The notes: a model not told the origin generated them from the letters alone. A stretch of DNA of 64,000 bases from Arthrobacter sp. ZGTC131 (GCF_002929275.1 NZ_PJIK01000002.1:373958-437957), one strand, 5' to 3'. Shown: positions 10,945 through 20,193, counted from the stretch's first letter. A program made the numbers and translations.

Positions 10945-11297
10945 AACTGGCCAGATTAGTGGGCCACCCGCCCACAAGGGAAACCGGGCCGGGACGTCTG
11001 CTAGTCTGTAAGGCATGTTCTTGATCTTTGAGTAGCCGGCCCCGTCAGGCTGGCCGAGCAGCCGCCGTCCCGGCGGTCGGCACGGGCAGTGACTTACCCT
11101 CCCGGTGCGATGCAGGCATTAGCCTTCCGCCCGGCGCGCCGCAACACCCCCACTCAGATCAATTGACCGGCCCAGGCCTATGCGCCGGGCCTCACAGGAG
11201 ACTCTCCATGACCCCTCGCCGTCAGCCCAGCGCGAATACCGCGCCCAAGGGCAGCAATCAGCACTATTCTGAAGATGCAGAACCTTTTAAGGAGACC
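10945..11297 (+). other. 353-nt gap between the methyltransferase and hflX
   Basis: It holds the divergent start regions of the methyltransferase (minus) and hflX (plus). Visible items are a possible extended -10 TGCTAGTCT (10999-11007), the hairpin at 11169-11191, and an alternative hflX start at 11208 with SD AGGAG (11196-11200). The hflX frame is open back to 11028. I recognise no riboswitch or RNA gene. Confidence 0.5.
11169..11191 (+). repeat. Hairpin in the hflX leader
   Basis: GGCCC-(A)-GGC / GCC-GGGCC, 8 pairs with a bulged A and loop CTATGC. It ends 4 nt before the AGGAG at 11196. It could mask or set off a ribosome site for an 11208 start. Confidence 0.35.
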
Positions 11298-12869
11298 ATG
11301 ACCAGTCAGCAAAACCCCGGATCCGAACCGGCAGCCCAGGACATGAGTCCTGAGGAAATCCAAGCTGTCATCGACCGGATCCTCGCCAAGGACGTCCCGG
11401 CCAAGAACGCCGCCCCGGCGGACGGCTCCGGCGACAGGTCGGTATTCGGCAAGGCGCAGGCGATTTCCCGGCTCGACGAGGAACACAGCCTGTTCGACGG
11501 CGATCAGCAGGATCTCGAGGAACGCCGGGCACTGCGCCGCACGGCGGGGCTCTCCACCGAACTCGAAGACGTCACCGAAGTCGAGTACCGGCAGCTGCGG
11601 CTGGAGCGTGTGGTACTGGCCGGACTGTGGACGGAAGGCACCCTGGCCGACGCCGAGAACTCGCTGCGCGAACTTGCCGCGCTGGCGGAAACCGCAGGCT
11701 CCGAGGTGCTCGACGGGCTGGTCCAGCGCCGCGCCAAGCCCGACCCCGGCACATTCCTCGGCTCCGGCAAAGCCCTGGAACTCAAGGACATCGTGATGTC
11801 CACCGGTGCGGACACCGTGGTGGTGGACGCCGAACTGGCACCGTCCCAGCGCCGTGGACTCGAGGACATCGTCAAGGTCAAGGTCATCGACCGCACTGCG
11901 CTCATTCTCGACATCTTCGCCCAACACGCCAAGAGCCGCGAAGGCAAGGCCCAAGTGGAGCTGGCCCAGCTGGAATACCTCCTCCCGCGCCTCCGCGGCT
12001 GGGGCGAGTCCATGTCCCGCCAGGCCGGTGGCCAGGTGGGCGGCGCCGGCGCCGGCATGGGGTCACGTGGTCCGGGTGAAACCAAGATCGAACTGGACCG
12101 GCGGCGGATCCGGACGCGGATGGCCAAGCTGCGGCGTGAAATCGCCGCGATGAAGCCGGCCCGGGAAACCAAGCGGGCCAACCGCCGTCGCAATGCGGTG
12201 CCGTCGGTCGCTATCGCCGGGTACACCAACGCCGGAAAGTCCTCCCTGCTGAACCGGCTCACGGACGCCGGCGTCCTGGTGGAGAACGCCCTGTTCGCCA
12301 CCTTGGACCCCACCGTCCGCAAGACCGAAACCGCTGACGGGCTGGGCTATACGCTGGCGGACACCGTGGGGTTCGTGCGTTCGCTTCCCACGCAGCTCGT
12401 GGAGGCGTTCCGTTCCACCCTCGAGGAAGTCGCGGATTCGGACCTGATCCTTCACGTCGTGGACGTCTCCCACCCCGATCCCGAGGGACAGATCGCCGCC
12501 GTGCGCTCTGTCTTTGCCGAGGTGGACGCCCGCAAGGTGCCCGAGATCATCGTGCTCAACAAGGCGGATGCAGCAGATCCGTTCGTCGTGGAGCGGCTGA
12601 AGCAGCGCGAGCCGCGCCACGTCGTGGTGTCCGCCCGCACCGGCCAAGGCATCCCGGAGCTGCTGAAGGCCATCAGCGAGTCCATCCCGCGGCCCAGCGT
12701 CAAGATGGAACTGCTCGTCCCGTACCACCGCGGCGACCTGATCAGTAAGCTCCACGACTCCGACGCGGAGATCCTGAGCCTGGAGCACGAAGAGGGCGGC
12801 ACTCGCGCCGTGGTCATGGTCCGGGAAGGCCTCGCGGCTGAACTGGAATCCTTTATCAGCAATGACTGA
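11298..12869 (+). CDS. hflX: GTPase HflX
   Basis: A 523-residue ribosome-splitting GTPase of the Obg-HflX class. The HflX N-domain runs to about 200, followed by the linker (AQLEYLLPRLRGWG... RQAGGQVGGAGAGMGSRGPGE). The G domain follows: G1 GYTNAGKSSL, G3 DTVGFV, G4 NKAD, G5 SARTG. A long N-terminal extension of about 100 residues is typical of actinobacteria. ATG 11298 follows AAGGAG with a 3-nt gap. ATG 11208 with AGGAG and a 7-nt gap is an equally serious alternative that adds 30 residues with unusually AT-rich third positions. dinG overlaps its 3' end by 8 nt. Confidence 0.93.
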   Translation: MTSQQNPGSEPAAQDMSPEEIQAVIDRILAKDVPAKNAAPADGSGDRSVFGKAQAISRLDEEHSLFDGDQQDLEERRALRRTAGLSTELEDVTEVEYRQLRLERVVLAGLWTEGTLADAENSLRELAALAETAGSEVLDGLVQRRAKPDPGTFLGSGKALELKDIVMSTGADTVVVDAELAPSQRRGLEDIVKVKVIDRTALILDIFAQHAKSREGKAQVELAQLEYLLPRLRGWGESMSRQAGGQVGGAGAGMGSRGPGETKIELDRRRIRTRMAKLRREIAAMKPARETKRANRRRNAVPSVAIAGYTNAGKSSLLNRLTDAGVLVENALFATLDPTVRKTETADGLGYTLADTVGFVRSLPTQLVEAFRSTLEEVADSDLILHVVDVSHPDPEGQIAAVRSVFAEVDARKVPEIIVLNKADAADPFVVERLKQREPRHVVVSARTGQGIPELLKAISESIPRPSVKMELLVPYHRGDLISKLHDSDAEILSLEHEEGGTRAVVMVREGLAAELESFISND

Positions 12870-14919
12870 GCGGGCGGCGGACCACGCCGATGCCAACGCC
12901 GGCGAGCAGTTCGTCATCGAACTGCTCGACCGCGCGGTGGCCGGCATGGGCGGTCAGAGCCGCAGCGGCCAGCATGAGATGGCCCGTCAGGTGGCCCGGG
13001 CGATCGAAACCGGGGATCACCTGCTGGTCCAGGCGGGTACAGGTACGGGTAAGTCGCTCGCGTACCTCATCCCGCTGATCGCCCACTCGCTGGAAAGCGA
13101 CAAGCCCACCCTGGTGTCAACGGCCACCCTGGCGCTGCAGACCCAGATCGTGGGCCGGGACCTTCCCCGGCTGCTGAAGACCATCACCCCGGCCCTGGAC
13201 CGGCCCGTCAAGATCGCGCTCGTCAAGGGCCGGTCCAACTACGTGTGCCGGCACAAGCTTGAGGGCGGCTTCCCCTCGGAGGAGCCTTCCGAAGGCCAGC
13301 TCTTCTCCCTGGGCGAGGACACCAGCGTGCCGCATTTCGCCGCGGCCATGGGCGGGCCGTCGTCGCAGCTCGGCAAGGAAGTGGTCCGGCTCCGCGAGTG
13401 GGCGGAAAAGACCGCCACGGGGGACCGCGACGAACTCCTCCCAGGCGTGACGGACCGGGCCTGGCGACAGGTCTCGGTCACTTCCATGGAATGCCTCGGG
13501 GCGCAGAAGTGCCCGCTGGCGGCGGAGTGTTTCAGTGAACTCGCGCGGCACAACGCCGCCGAGGCCGACGTCGTGGTCACCAACCACGCGATGCTCGCGG
13601 TCAGCGCCTTTGAGGGCCTGGCCGTACTGCCCGAATACGACGTCGTCGTGGTGGACGAAGCCCACGAACTCCAAGATAGGGTGACCGGAGCCGTCTCCGG
13701 GCAGCTGTCGGTGGCCATGGTCCACGCGGCCGCCTCGGGCGCGCGCAAGCACACCGGCATCACCGTGGATGCGCTCAACACCGCCGCCGCGAACCTCGAA
13801 CTCGCCATCGCCGCGGTGCCCAGCGGCCTGCTCCCGAACGGGCTCAATGACGAACAGCTGGACTGCGTGGACCAGCTCCGCGAGGCGTGTCGGGCCGCTT
13901 TGTCCGATTCCAAGGGGGACAGCAACAACACGCCCGACGGCGGGCGGCAGCTCGCGCGCTCGCGCCTCCTGGTGATTCTGGAGCTGTGTGAACGGCTGCT
14001 GGCGTCGCGGGAAAACCGTGAGGTGGTGTGGTTCTCGCGGAACAGCACCTTCGATCCGCAGCAGGGCTATTCGGCGCCGGACGAATCGTCGCCCGCCCTC
14101 ATCAATATCGCCCCGCTTAGCGTCGCGGGCAGGCTGCGGGAAGGCCTGTTCGCCGGCCACACCGTGGTGCTGACATCAGCCACCCTCGCTATTGGCTCCG
14201 CTTTCGAACCCGCGGCCGGCGGGCTCGGCCTCGTGGGCGAGGGCGCGCCGAGCTGGACCGGTGTGGACGTTGGCTCTCCCTTCGACTATCCGAAGCAGGG
14301 CATCCTGTATGTGGCCGGCCACCTGCCCAAGCCGGGCAGGGGAACCTCGCCTGAGGCCCTCGACGAGCTTGAATCGCTGATCCGCGCCTCCGGCGGCGGG
14401 GCCCTGTGCCTCTTTTCGTCGAGGCGTGCCGCCGAGGACGCGGCCGAGGCACTGCGCCCCCGGCTGGACCTCAGCATCCTGTGCCAGGGCGATTCGACCA
14501 TGACGGCCCTCGTCAAGCAGTTCGCCGACGAGCCGGACACCTGCCTGTTCGGAACCATGTCCCTCTGGCAGGGCGTGGATGTCCCGGGCGGCTCGTGCCG
14601 GCTCGTGGTGATTGACAGGATCCCGTTCCCGCGGCCCGACGACCCGCTGATGACCGCACGCTCCCGGGCTGTTGCCCAGGCCGGCGGCAACGGGTTCATG
14701 TCGGTGTCGGCCACGCACGCGGCGATCAGGCTCGCCCAGGGCGCCGGACGACTGATCCGGTCCACTGACGACAAGGGCGTGGTGGCGGTACTGGATTCGA
14801 GGCTGTCCACCGAGCGCTATGGAGCTTTCCTCCGTGCCGCGCTTCCGCCGTTCTGGCCGACCACCGACCGAAAGATCGCCATGGCTGCCCTGGAGAGGCT
14901 GGCAGGCGCCCGGTCCTAG
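12862..14919 (+). CDS. dinG: ATP-dependent DNA helicase, DinG/XPD (Rad3-like) family
   Basis: A 685-residue SF2 5'-3' helicase. Walker A AGTGTGKS (58-65), DEAH box at 265-268, and four cysteines (129, 211, 217, 223; C...CLGAQKCPLAAEC) that would bind the XPD-type [4Fe-4S] cluster. The C-terminal motor has TSATLA, GTMSLWQGVDVPG and the motif VI-like QGAGRLIRS. The ATG overlaps the hflX stop by 8 nt, so the two are coupled. Family role: unwinding R-loops and repair intermediates. It sits next to lexA in convergent orientation, but I see no SOS box in front of this operon. Confidence 0.92.
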   Translation: MTERAADHADANAGEQFVIELLDRAVAGMGGQSRSGQHEMARQVARAIETGDHLLVQAGTGTGKSLAYLIPLIAHSLESDKPTLVSTATLALQTQIVGRDLPRLLKTITPALDRPVKIALVKGRSNYVCRHKLEGGFPSEEPSEGQLFSLGEDTSVPHFAAAMGGPSSQLGKEVVRLREWAEKTATGDRDELLPGVTDRAWRQVSVTSMECLGAQKCPLAAECFSELARHNAAEADVVVTNHAMLAVSAFEGLAVLPEYDVVVVDEAHELQDRVTGAVSGQLSVAMVHAAASGARKHTGITVDALNTAAANLELAIAAVPSGLLPNGLNDEQLDCVDQLREACRAALSDSKGDSNNTPDGGRQLARSRLLVILELCERLLASRENREVVWFSRNSTFDPQQGYSAPDESSPALINIAPLSVAGRLREGLFAGHTVVLTSATLAIGSAFEPAAGGLGLVGEGAPSWTGVDVGSPFDYPKQGILYVAGHLPKPGRGTSPEALDELESLIRASGGGALCLFSSRRAAEDAAEALRPRLDLSILCQGDSTMTALVKQFADEPDTCLFGTMSLWQGVDVPGGSCRLVVIDRIPFPRPDDPLMTARSRAVAQAGGNGFMSVSATHAAIRLAQGAGRLIRSTDDKGVVAVLDSRLSTERYGAFLRAALPPFWPTTDRKIAMAALERLAGARS

Positions 14920-14932
14920 GCGCCGCGCGGTC

Positions 14933-14961
14933 CTAGGTACGGCGCGGTTCCAAGTACCTAG
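14933..14961. terminator. Possible bidirectional terminator between dinG and lexA
   Basis: CTAGGTAC / GTACCTAG, 8 pairs around a 13-nt loop. The left region also carries direct repeats of GCGCGGT(T)CC. No T-tract, and the right arm reaches into the last codons of lexA. Weak. Confidence 0.3.
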
Positions 14962-15707
14962 AGCGAACGCAGTACGGAGACCACTTTGCCCATGACCACG
15001 GCGTGGTCACCCAGAATGGGTTCGTACTGGGTGTTTTGCGGAAGCAGCCAGGTGTGCCCGTCCCGCTGGCGGAACGTTTTAACGGTCGCTTCGTCGTCGA
15101 GAAGGGCAGCGACGATGTCGCCGTTTGCGGCGTCGCTTTGCCGCCTGACCACCACCCAGTCGCCGTCGCAGATGGCGGCATCCACCATGGAATCGCCGGC
15201 TACCCTCAGCATGAACAGTTCGCCGTGGCCCACGAGCTGGCGCGGCAGCGGCATGAGGTCTTCCACCACCTGATCCGCGAGGATGGGCCCGCCCGCCGCG
15301 ATCCGGCCGACCAGCGGCACCATGGCCGTGTCCATGGCGCTGGGCAGTTGCGAAACTGTTCCGTCTCCCGCGCTGTGGAGCGCGGCATCCTTCTCCGCGG
15401 CCGGGGCCTTCGCTCCGCCCGCGTCCAGGGTGAGCGGCATGAGCACTTCCATGGCCCGGGGGCGCTTGGGGTCGCGCCGCAGGTAACCGAGTTTCTCCAG
15501 CTGCGAGAGCTGGTGCGTGACGCTGGACAGGCTGGCTAGGCCAACGGTGTCGCCGATTTCCCGCATGGACGGCGGGTACCCGTTCTCATTGACCGACCGC
15601 TGGATTGTTTCCAGGATCCTCTTCTGCCGGACGGTGAGTCCCTTGGGTGTCCGCTGAGACCGCTGGCTGCGCTGGGGAGCCGTGCCGCCGGAGGCTTGTG
15701 CTGCCAT
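14958..15707 (-). CDS. lexA: SOS repressor LexA
   Basis: A 249-residue repressor-protease. Winged helix at about 25-85 ([12 protein letters not shown]..., [21 protein letters not shown]). The S24 domain has the cleavage bond Ala138-Gly139 (RIAAGGP), nucleophile Ser173 (AGDSMVD) and general base Lys210 (ATVKTF). The linker is longer than in E. coli. I chose ATG 15707; an in-frame TTG at 15716 adds three residues. A promoter with -35 TTGAAA (15847-15852), a 17-nt spacer and -10 TACGTT (15824-15829) lies upstream, with an SOS box on its -35, so it is autoregulated. Confidence 0.97.
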   Translation of the reverse strand: MAAQASGGTAPQRSQRSQRTPKGLTVRQKRILETIQRSVNENGYPPSMREIGDTVGLASLSSVTHQLSQLEKLGYLRRDPKRPRAMEVLMPLTLDAGGAKAPAAEKDAALHSAGDGTVSQLPSAMDTAMVPLVGRIAAGGPILADQVVEDLMPLPRQLVGHGELFMLRVAGDSMVDAAICDGDWVVVRRQSDAANGDIVAALLDDEATVKTFRQRDGHTWLLPQNTQYEPILGDHAVVMGKVVSVLRSL

Positions 15708-15823
15708 GTTTGCCAACGCCTTTCATTCCACCCGGCATCCGTGGCTGCAGTTGCCGGGAACTTCCGGACTGAAATTGTCAGACCCTGCTGATCAACTGCA
15801 GATGTGGTTGTTCTTTGATTCCA

Positions 15824-15852
15824 AACGTAGGCCAGCCCTACGGGTTTTTCAA
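15824..15852 (-). promoter_or_regulatory. lexA promoter
   Basis: On the minus strand TTGAAA (15847-15852), exactly 17 nt, TACGTT (15824-15829). The SOS box at 15849-15864 overlaps the -35. Confidence 0.55.
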
Positions 15853-15864
15853 ACATTTGTTCTA
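15849..15864 (+). promoter_or_regulatory. SOS box 1, lexA side
   Basis: TCAAACATTTGTTCTA matches TCGAAC-N4-GTTCGA at 10 of 12 positions. It covers the lexA -35. Confidence 0.7.
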
Positions 15865-15916
15865 GCGAGTCTCGACTTAATTCGTTGATAAGTGCTAAAA
15901 CTAAGGAAAGCAAAGT

Positions 15917-15932
15917 TCGAACATGTGTTCTA
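15917..15932 (+). promoter_or_regulatory. SOS box 2, LysM-gene side
   Basis: TCGAACATGTGTTCTA, 11 of 12 fixed positions. It lies 100 nt upstream of the LysM-protein ATG and 68 nt from box 1 (start to start). Confidence 0.8.
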
Positions 15933-16032
15933 GTCCAGGTGCGGGGCCGCGGGGTTATTCGAATATCCCGGCGATCGGCCAGCGGACGGGCACAAACCGG
16001 GCAGCACAGATTGGTCCAGGAGGGCTCAGGTC

Positions 16033-16482
16033 ATGTCAGCTTCAACAGTCATGTCAACGTCAACAACCGCTCGGCGCTCAGTTTCGCGGGGCATGAAAAA
16101 AGCGGAGCGGAAGAAGCTCCGGCAGGGTTCCCTGCCGGGTACGCCGGTGCGCGGTCAGGCCGTCAAGCCGCCGCGGCTGCGGCTCACGCGCCGCGGCCGG
16201 ATCGTCCTGATTGGGCTGCCGCTGGTCCTGCTGGCCGCCATTCTGCTGTCCCTGGCCGGACTGCTGAACTCGCCGGCCAAGGCGGCCGACACCTCCAGCG
16301 GACTGGCAGTAACGCCGGCGGTGTCCGTCACGGTGCAGCCGGGGGAATCCCTGTGGGCCATCGCCGGAGCGGTGGACCCCGGCCGGGACCCGCGCGATGT
16401 CATCGCGGATATTGTCCAGCTGAACGATCTGGACGGCGGCCGGGTCATGCCGGGCCAGCAGCTCTTTGTTCCATCCAAGTAA
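16033..16482 (+). CDS. LysM-domain membrane protein, probable SOS-induced division inhibitor (DivS/ChiZ/YneA-like)
   Basis: A 149-residue protein with a basic cytoplasmic N-terminus (about 1-52), one membrane helix (about 53-75, IVLIGLPLVLLAAILLSLAG) and one extracellular LysM domain (about 100-148, VQPGESLWAIAGAV... MPGQQLFVPS) that binds peptidoglycan. SD AGGAGG (16017-16022) precedes the ATG. Divergent pairing with lexA, with an SOS box 100 nt upstream, is the arrangement of M. tuberculosis Rv2719c (ChiZ), B. subtilis yneA and C. glutamicum divS, which halt septation during DNA damage. The sequence similarity is only architectural, so the division role is inferred. Confidence 0.82.
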   Translation: MSASTVMSTSTTARRSVSRGMKKAERKKLRQGSLPGTPVRGQAVKPPRLRLTRRGRIVLIGLPLVLLAAILLSLAGLLNSPAKAADTSSGLAVTPAVSVTVQPGESLWAIAGAVDPGRDPRDVIADIVQLNDLDGGRVMPGQQLFVPSK

Positions 16483-16493
16483 TCAGGGAACCT

Positions 16494-16511
16494 GCGGGGT
16501 TCGGACCCCGC
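16494..16511 (+). terminator. Hairpin after the LysM gene
   Basis: GCGGGGT-TCGG-ACCCCGC, 7 perfect pairs, 12 nt after the stop and followed by CACATTTGT. A moderate intrinsic-terminator candidate. Confidence 0.5.
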
Positions 16512-16550
16512 CACATTTGTCACAGTTTCAGCCGCGCCGTCCGAGGCACT

Positions 16551-16556
16551 TAAACT
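16551..16556 (+). promoter_or_regulatory. -10-like hexamer TAAACT, 6 nt before the hisC start
   Basis: TAAACT-GTTCAG-GTG with no SD. A probable leaderless start for the his operon. Confidence 0.5.
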
Positions 16557-16562
16557 GTTCAG

Positions 16563-17681
16563 GTGAGTGACCAGCTTGAGCGACTGAACCGATTGCCCCT
16601 CCGGACCAACCTGAGGGGGCTGACACCCTACGGTGCGCCGCAGCTTGACGTCCCCATTCTGCTCAACGTCAACGAGAACACGCACGGCGTGCCGGCTGAT
16701 GTCAGGGCCGCCATCTCCGTAGCCGTGACCGAGGCCGCCGCGGGCCTGAACCGCTATCCGGACCGTGAATTCACCGAACTCCGGGAAGCCCTTGCCGAAT
16801 ACCTTGGCCACGGGCTTGGCGCCGAGAACATCTGGGCTGCCAACGGCTCCAACGAAGTCCTCCAGCAGATTCTCCAGGCCTTCGGCGGGCCAGGGCGCAC
16901 GGCGCTCGGTTTCCCGCCCACGTACTCCATGTACCCGCTGCTCGCCAGCGGAACCGACACAGCCTACCTCGCCGGCAAGCGCGCCGGGGACTACGGCCTG
17001 AGCGCCGAGGACGCGGCCCGCCAGGTCCGTGAACTCCAGCCGAACATCGTGTTCCTCTGCTCACCCAACAACCCCACCGGCACCGGCCTCGGCCTGGATG
17101 TGGTGGGGGCGGTCTATGAAGCCGGCGAGGACAGCCAGACCGTCGTGATCGTGGACGAGGCGTACCACGAGTTTGCCCACGACGGCACCCCCAGCGCCCT
17201 CACCCTGCTGCCGGGCCGGGAGCGGCTCATCGTCTCCCGGACCATGAGCAAGGCGTTCGCTCTGGCCGGGGCCCGGCTCGGCTACATGGCGGCGGCGCCG
17301 GAAGTGACCGACGCCTTGCGCCTCGTCCGCCTGCCGTACCACCTGTCGGCCATTACCCAGGCGACGGCCCTCGCGGCACTCCACCACCGCGAGGCGCTCA
17401 TGGCGGACGTCCAGGACATCAAGCGGCAACGCGACCGCATCGTCACTGAACTGACGCGGATGGGCCTGCGGCCGGCTGCATCGGATTCCAACTACGTCTT
17501 TTTCGGCGGCCTGGAAAACCCCCACGACGTCTGGCAGGCGCTGCTGGATGCGGGCGTGCTGATCAGGGACGTCGGCATCCCCGGGCACCTGCGGGTCACG
17601 GCCGGAACTGAGACGGAAACCACAGCATTCCTGGAGGCGCTGGAAAGCATCCTGGCCAGGCAGGCGGCGCTTCCGGCCTAA
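16563..17681 (+). CDS. hisC: Histidinol-phosphate aminotransferase
   Basis: A 372-residue PLP fold-type I aminotransferase acting on imidazole-acetol phosphate. N-terminal LNVNENTHG, LNRYPDREF, AANGSNEVLQQ; cofactor aspartate in VIVDEAYHEF; PLP lysine Lys230 in SRTMSKAFALAGARLGY; C-terminal LRVTAG. GTG start. hisB follows after 60 nt and hisH overlaps hisB, so this is the head of the his cluster. hisD, usually first, is not in the window upstream. Confidence 0.94.
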   Translation: MSDQLERLNRLPLRTNLRGLTPYGAPQLDVPILLNVNENTHGVPADVRAAISVAVTEAAAGLNRYPDREFTELREALAEYLGHGLGAENIWAANGSNEVLQQILQAFGGPGRTALGFPPTYSMYPLLASGTDTAYLAGKRAGDYGLSAEDAARQVRELQPNIVFLCSPNNPTGTGLGLDVVGAVYEAGEDSQTVVIVDEAYHEFAHDGTPSALTLLPGRERLIVSRTMSKAFALAGARLGYMAAAPEVTDALRLVRLPYHLSAITQATALAALHHREALMADVQDIKRQRDRIVTELTRMGLRPAASDSNYVFFGGLENPHDVWQALLDAGVLIRDVGIPGHLRVTAGTETETTAFLEALESILARQAALPA

Positions 17682-17741
17682 ACTTGAGCGTAGACCAAGC
17701 AACGCCTGCACTCTCCTTCGTCAAAAAGGACACCTATCACC

Positions 17742-18368
17742 ATGAGCGACACCGGAATCAAGGCTGCCGAGGCCCGCACTGCACGCCTGGAGCGTGCCAC
17801 CAGCGAATCTTCGGTGCTGGTGGAGATCAACCTCGACGGCACCGGAGTGTCGGACATCAGCACCTCCGTCCCGTTCTACGACCACATGCTGACCGCGCTG
17901 TGCAAGCACTCACTCATCGACATGACCGTCAAGGCCACCGGCGACATCCACATTGACGTGCACCACACGGTCGAAGACGTTGCTATCACCTTCGGCGAGG
18001 TGCTGCGCATCGCCCTCGGAAACAAGGCTGGTATCCGCCGCTTCGGCGAGGCCACGGTGCCGCTGGACGAAGCCCTCGCGCACGCCGTTGTGGACGTTTC
18101 CGGCCGGCCGTACCTGGTGCACGGCGGTGAACCTGCGGGGCAGGAGTACCACCTGATCGGCGGCCACTTCACGGGATCACTCACCAGGCACGTCTTCGAG
18201 GCCATCACGCTGCACGCGGGCATCTGCCTGCACATGAACGTCATCGCCGGCCGCGATCCGCACCACATCGTCGAGGCCCAGTTCAAGGCCTTCGCCAGGG
18301 CACTGCGCGCGGCCGTGGAACCGGACCCCCGCGTTGAGGGCATTCCGTCCACCAAGGGTGCACTGTGA
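17742..18368 (+). CDS. hisB: Imidazoleglycerol-phosphate dehydratase
   Basis: A 208-residue, monofunctional Mn-dependent dehydratase, without the E. coli-type phosphatase domain. The two metal-binding motifs are visible: [16 protein letters not shown] with [10 protein letters not shown]-like [19 protein letters not shown] near residues 45-85, and the second copy [18 protein letters not shown] near the C-terminus. AAGGA (about 17727) precedes the ATG. The stop overlaps the hisH GTG (GTGA). Confidence 0.96.
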   Translation: MSDTGIKAAEARTARLERATSESSVLVEINLDGTGVSDISTSVPFYDHMLTALCKHSLIDMTVKATGDIHIDVHHTVEDVAITFGEVLRIALGNKAGIRRFGEATVPLDEALAHAVVDVSGRPYLVHGGEPAGQEYHLIGGHFTGSLTRHVFEAITLHAGICLHMNVIAGRDPHHIVEAQFKAFARALRAAVEPDPRVEGIPSTKGAL

Positions 18369-19162
18369 CCGGCAAGGTGTTGCGGGAGGGCGCCATCATC
18401 GATCCTTCAGCCACCCTCAAGCCGGCGTCCCCGGAGGGCAAGCCGACGGTCACGGTGCTGGACTATGGTTCCGGCAATGTCCGTTCCGCCGTCCGTGCCC
18501 TTGAGCGCGCCGGCGCCGAGGTCATCCTGAGTTCCAAAGCCGAGGACGTTCTCAACGCGGACGGCCTGCTGGTTCCCGGCGTGGGCGCCTTCGAAACCGT
18601 AATGCGCGAGCTCAAAGCAGTGGACGCGATCCGGATGATCGGCCGCCGCGTCGCCGGTGGCCGTCCCGTCATGGCGATCTGCGTTGGCCTCCAGGTCCTG
18701 TTCGAGGCAGGCGTCGAACACGGAACCGAAGCTGAGGGCATGGGGGAGTGGCCGGGCAAGGTCGAACTCCTGCCCGCAGAGGTCGTTCCGCACATGGGCT
18801 GGAACACCGTCAAGGTCCCGGAAGGCTCCAGGCTTTTCGAAGGCGTGGAGTCCGAGCGCTTTTACTTCGTGCACTCTTACGGCGTCCAGGACTGGGACTT
18901 CGACGTCGTACAGCCCCGTATGGCTCCGCCGCTCGTGACGTGGTCGGAGCACGGCGCGCCCTTCATCGCCGCCGTCGAGAACGGACCGCTGTGCGCAACC
19001 CAGTTCCACCCGGAAAAGTCGGGGGATGCCGGCGCAAGGCTTTTGAAGAACTGGGTGGACGGGCTCCGGAGCCACCAGCACCGGCACGCAGCCCCCGCGG
19101 CGGGCGCCGCGCCGGCGGACACCACGCCGGCTGGCTCGGCAGCACCTGTGGCGGACGTCTAG
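18365..19162 (+). CDS. hisH: Imidazole glycerol phosphate synthase, glutaminase subunit HisH
   Basis: A 265-residue class I glutamine amidotransferase that feeds ammonia to HisF. The triad is Cys106 ([13 protein letters not shown]), His215 and Glu217 ([10 protein letters not shown]). The first about 25 residues and the last about 35 (His/Ala/Pro-rich, ending PVADV) go beyond the usual 200-210-residue family length and look like disordered tails. GTG overlaps the hisB stop. The 52-codon membrane gene begins directly after the TAG. hisF is not in the window. Confidence 0.94.
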   Translation: MTGKVLREGAIIDPSATLKPASPEGKPTVTVLDYGSGNVRSAVRALERAGAEVILSSKAEDVLNADGLLVPGVGAFETVMRELKAVDAIRMIGRRVAGGRPVMAICVGLQVLFEAGVEHGTEAEGMGEWPGKVELLPAEVVPHMGWNTVKVPEGSRLFEGVESERFYFVHSYGVQDWDFDVVQPRMAPPLVTWSEHGAPFIAAVENGPLCATQFHPEKSGDAGARLLKNWVDGLRSHQHRHAAPAAGAAPADTTPAGSAAPVADV

Positions 19163-19321
19163 ATGTGGTCCATCGTGCTGATGGGCCTCGCCGGCCTGCT
19201 GGTCGGCGGCGCACTGTCCTTTCGGCAGCAGAAGAAGCCGCTCTGGACGCAGATCGGGTTCTACGTGCTGGCAGTCATGTCGCTGCTGGCCGCGTACCTG
19301 CTGACCCTGCCCGGCCAATAG
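19163..19321 (+). CDS. Small two-helix membrane protein between hisH and hisA
   Basis: A 52-residue protein, MWSIVLMGLAGLLVGG... to ...YLLTLPGQ. The ATG follows the hisH stop with no gap. Two hydrophobic helices (about 2-19 and 32-48) are separated by a basic loop (RQQKKPLWTQ), the hallmark of a small inner-membrane hairpin. I know similar unnamed short proteins at this place in Micrococcaceae his operons, but no function. The codon pattern is GC-rich at third positions, supporting real coding. Confidence 0.75.
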   Translation: MWSIVLMGLAGLLVGGALSFRQQKKPLWTQIGFYVLAVMSLLAAYLLTLPGQ

Positions 19322-19433
19322 CCCGCACCGGCCGGACTCTCCGGCGGCAAGGCGCTTGACGCAAACAACAGCGCTCCACGGAAACAACAGCAGCTTCATG
19401 GAAACAGCGCTACACGAGAACTGAGGACACGAG

Positions 19434-20180
19434 ATGATCAGCCAAACCGAGCTTCCTGTACTGGAACTGCTCCCCGCAGTCGACGTCGTGAACGGCCAGG
19501 CTGTCCGCCTGGTGCAAGGTGAAGCCGGCAGCGAGACGAGCTACGGCACTCCGCTGGAGGCGGCCCTCAACTGGCAGGAGCAGGGCGCGGAATGGGTCCA
19601 CCTGGTGGATCTGGACGCTGCGTTCGGCCGAGGCTCCAATGCCGAACTCCTGCGCGAAGTGGTGGGCCGGCTGGACATCAACGTTGAATTGTCCGGCGGG
19701 CTGCGCGACGACGAGTCGCTGGAAAAGGCGCTGGACCTGGGCGTGGCCCGTGTGAATCTCGGCACTGCCGCCCTGGAAAATCCGGACTGGACGGCGCGGG
19801 CCATCGAGCGCTTCGGCGACCGGATCGCCGTCGGACTGGATGTCCGCGGCACCACGCTCGCCGGCCGTGGCTGGACGAAAGAAGGCGGCGACCTCTGGGA
19901 CGTCCTGGCCCGCCTCGAGGACGCCGGCTGCGCCCGTTACGTGGTCACCGATGTCACCAAGGACGGCACCCTCCAGGGACCCAACGTCGAACTGCTGCGG
20001 CAGATGGTCGAGAAGACCGGCAAGCCCGTGGTGGCCTCCGGGGGCATCTCCAGCCTTGATGACCTCAAGGTCCTCCGCTCACTGGTTCCGCTCGGCGTCG
20101 AGGGTGCCATCGTCGGCAAGGCCCTGTACGCCGGGGCATTCACCCTCCCGGAGGCCCTCGACGTCGCCGGCCGCCGCTAG
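19434..20180 (+). CDS. priA: Phosphoribosyl isomerase (HisA, probably bifunctional PriA)
   Basis: A 248-residue (beta-alpha)8 barrel isomerising ProFAR to PRFAR in histidine synthesis. N-terminal [27 protein letters not shown] carries the first catalytic Asp, and the second is in [14 protein letters not shown]. In actinobacteria without trpF the enzyme (PriA) also isomerises PRA for tryptophan synthesis. The GSETSYG loop is PriA-like, but absence of trpF cannot be checked here. A 112-nt gap follows the small membrane gene. Confidence 0.93.
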   Translation: MISQTELPVLELLPAVDVVNGQAVRLVQGEAGSETSYGTPLEAALNWQEQGAEWVHLVDLDAAFGRGSNAELLREVVGRLDINVELSGGLRDDESLEKALDLGVARVNLGTAALENPDWTARAIERFGDRIAVGLDVRGTTLAGRGWTKEGGDLWDVLARLEDAGCARYVVTDVTKDGTLQGPNVELLRQMVEKTGKPVVASGGISSLDDLKVLRSLVPLGVEGAIVGKALYAGAFTLPEALDVAGRR

Positions 20181-20193
20181 GCAGCGCCTCCTC

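Larger units (their letters stand above)
15708..16032. other. lexA / LysM-gene intergenic regulatory region (325 nt)
   Basis: A divergent control region with two SOS boxes and the lexA promoter. It is markedly AT-richer than its neighbours between about 15810 and 15930. No clear LysM-gene -10/-35 was found. No gene is seen in it. Confidence 0.6.

Noticed and set aside
11028-11297. Upstream extension of hflX to 11028
   Set aside because: The frame is open but the residues (MSSRPRQAGRAAAVPAVGTG...) are low-complexity with no SD, and homologues do not extend so far to my knowledge.
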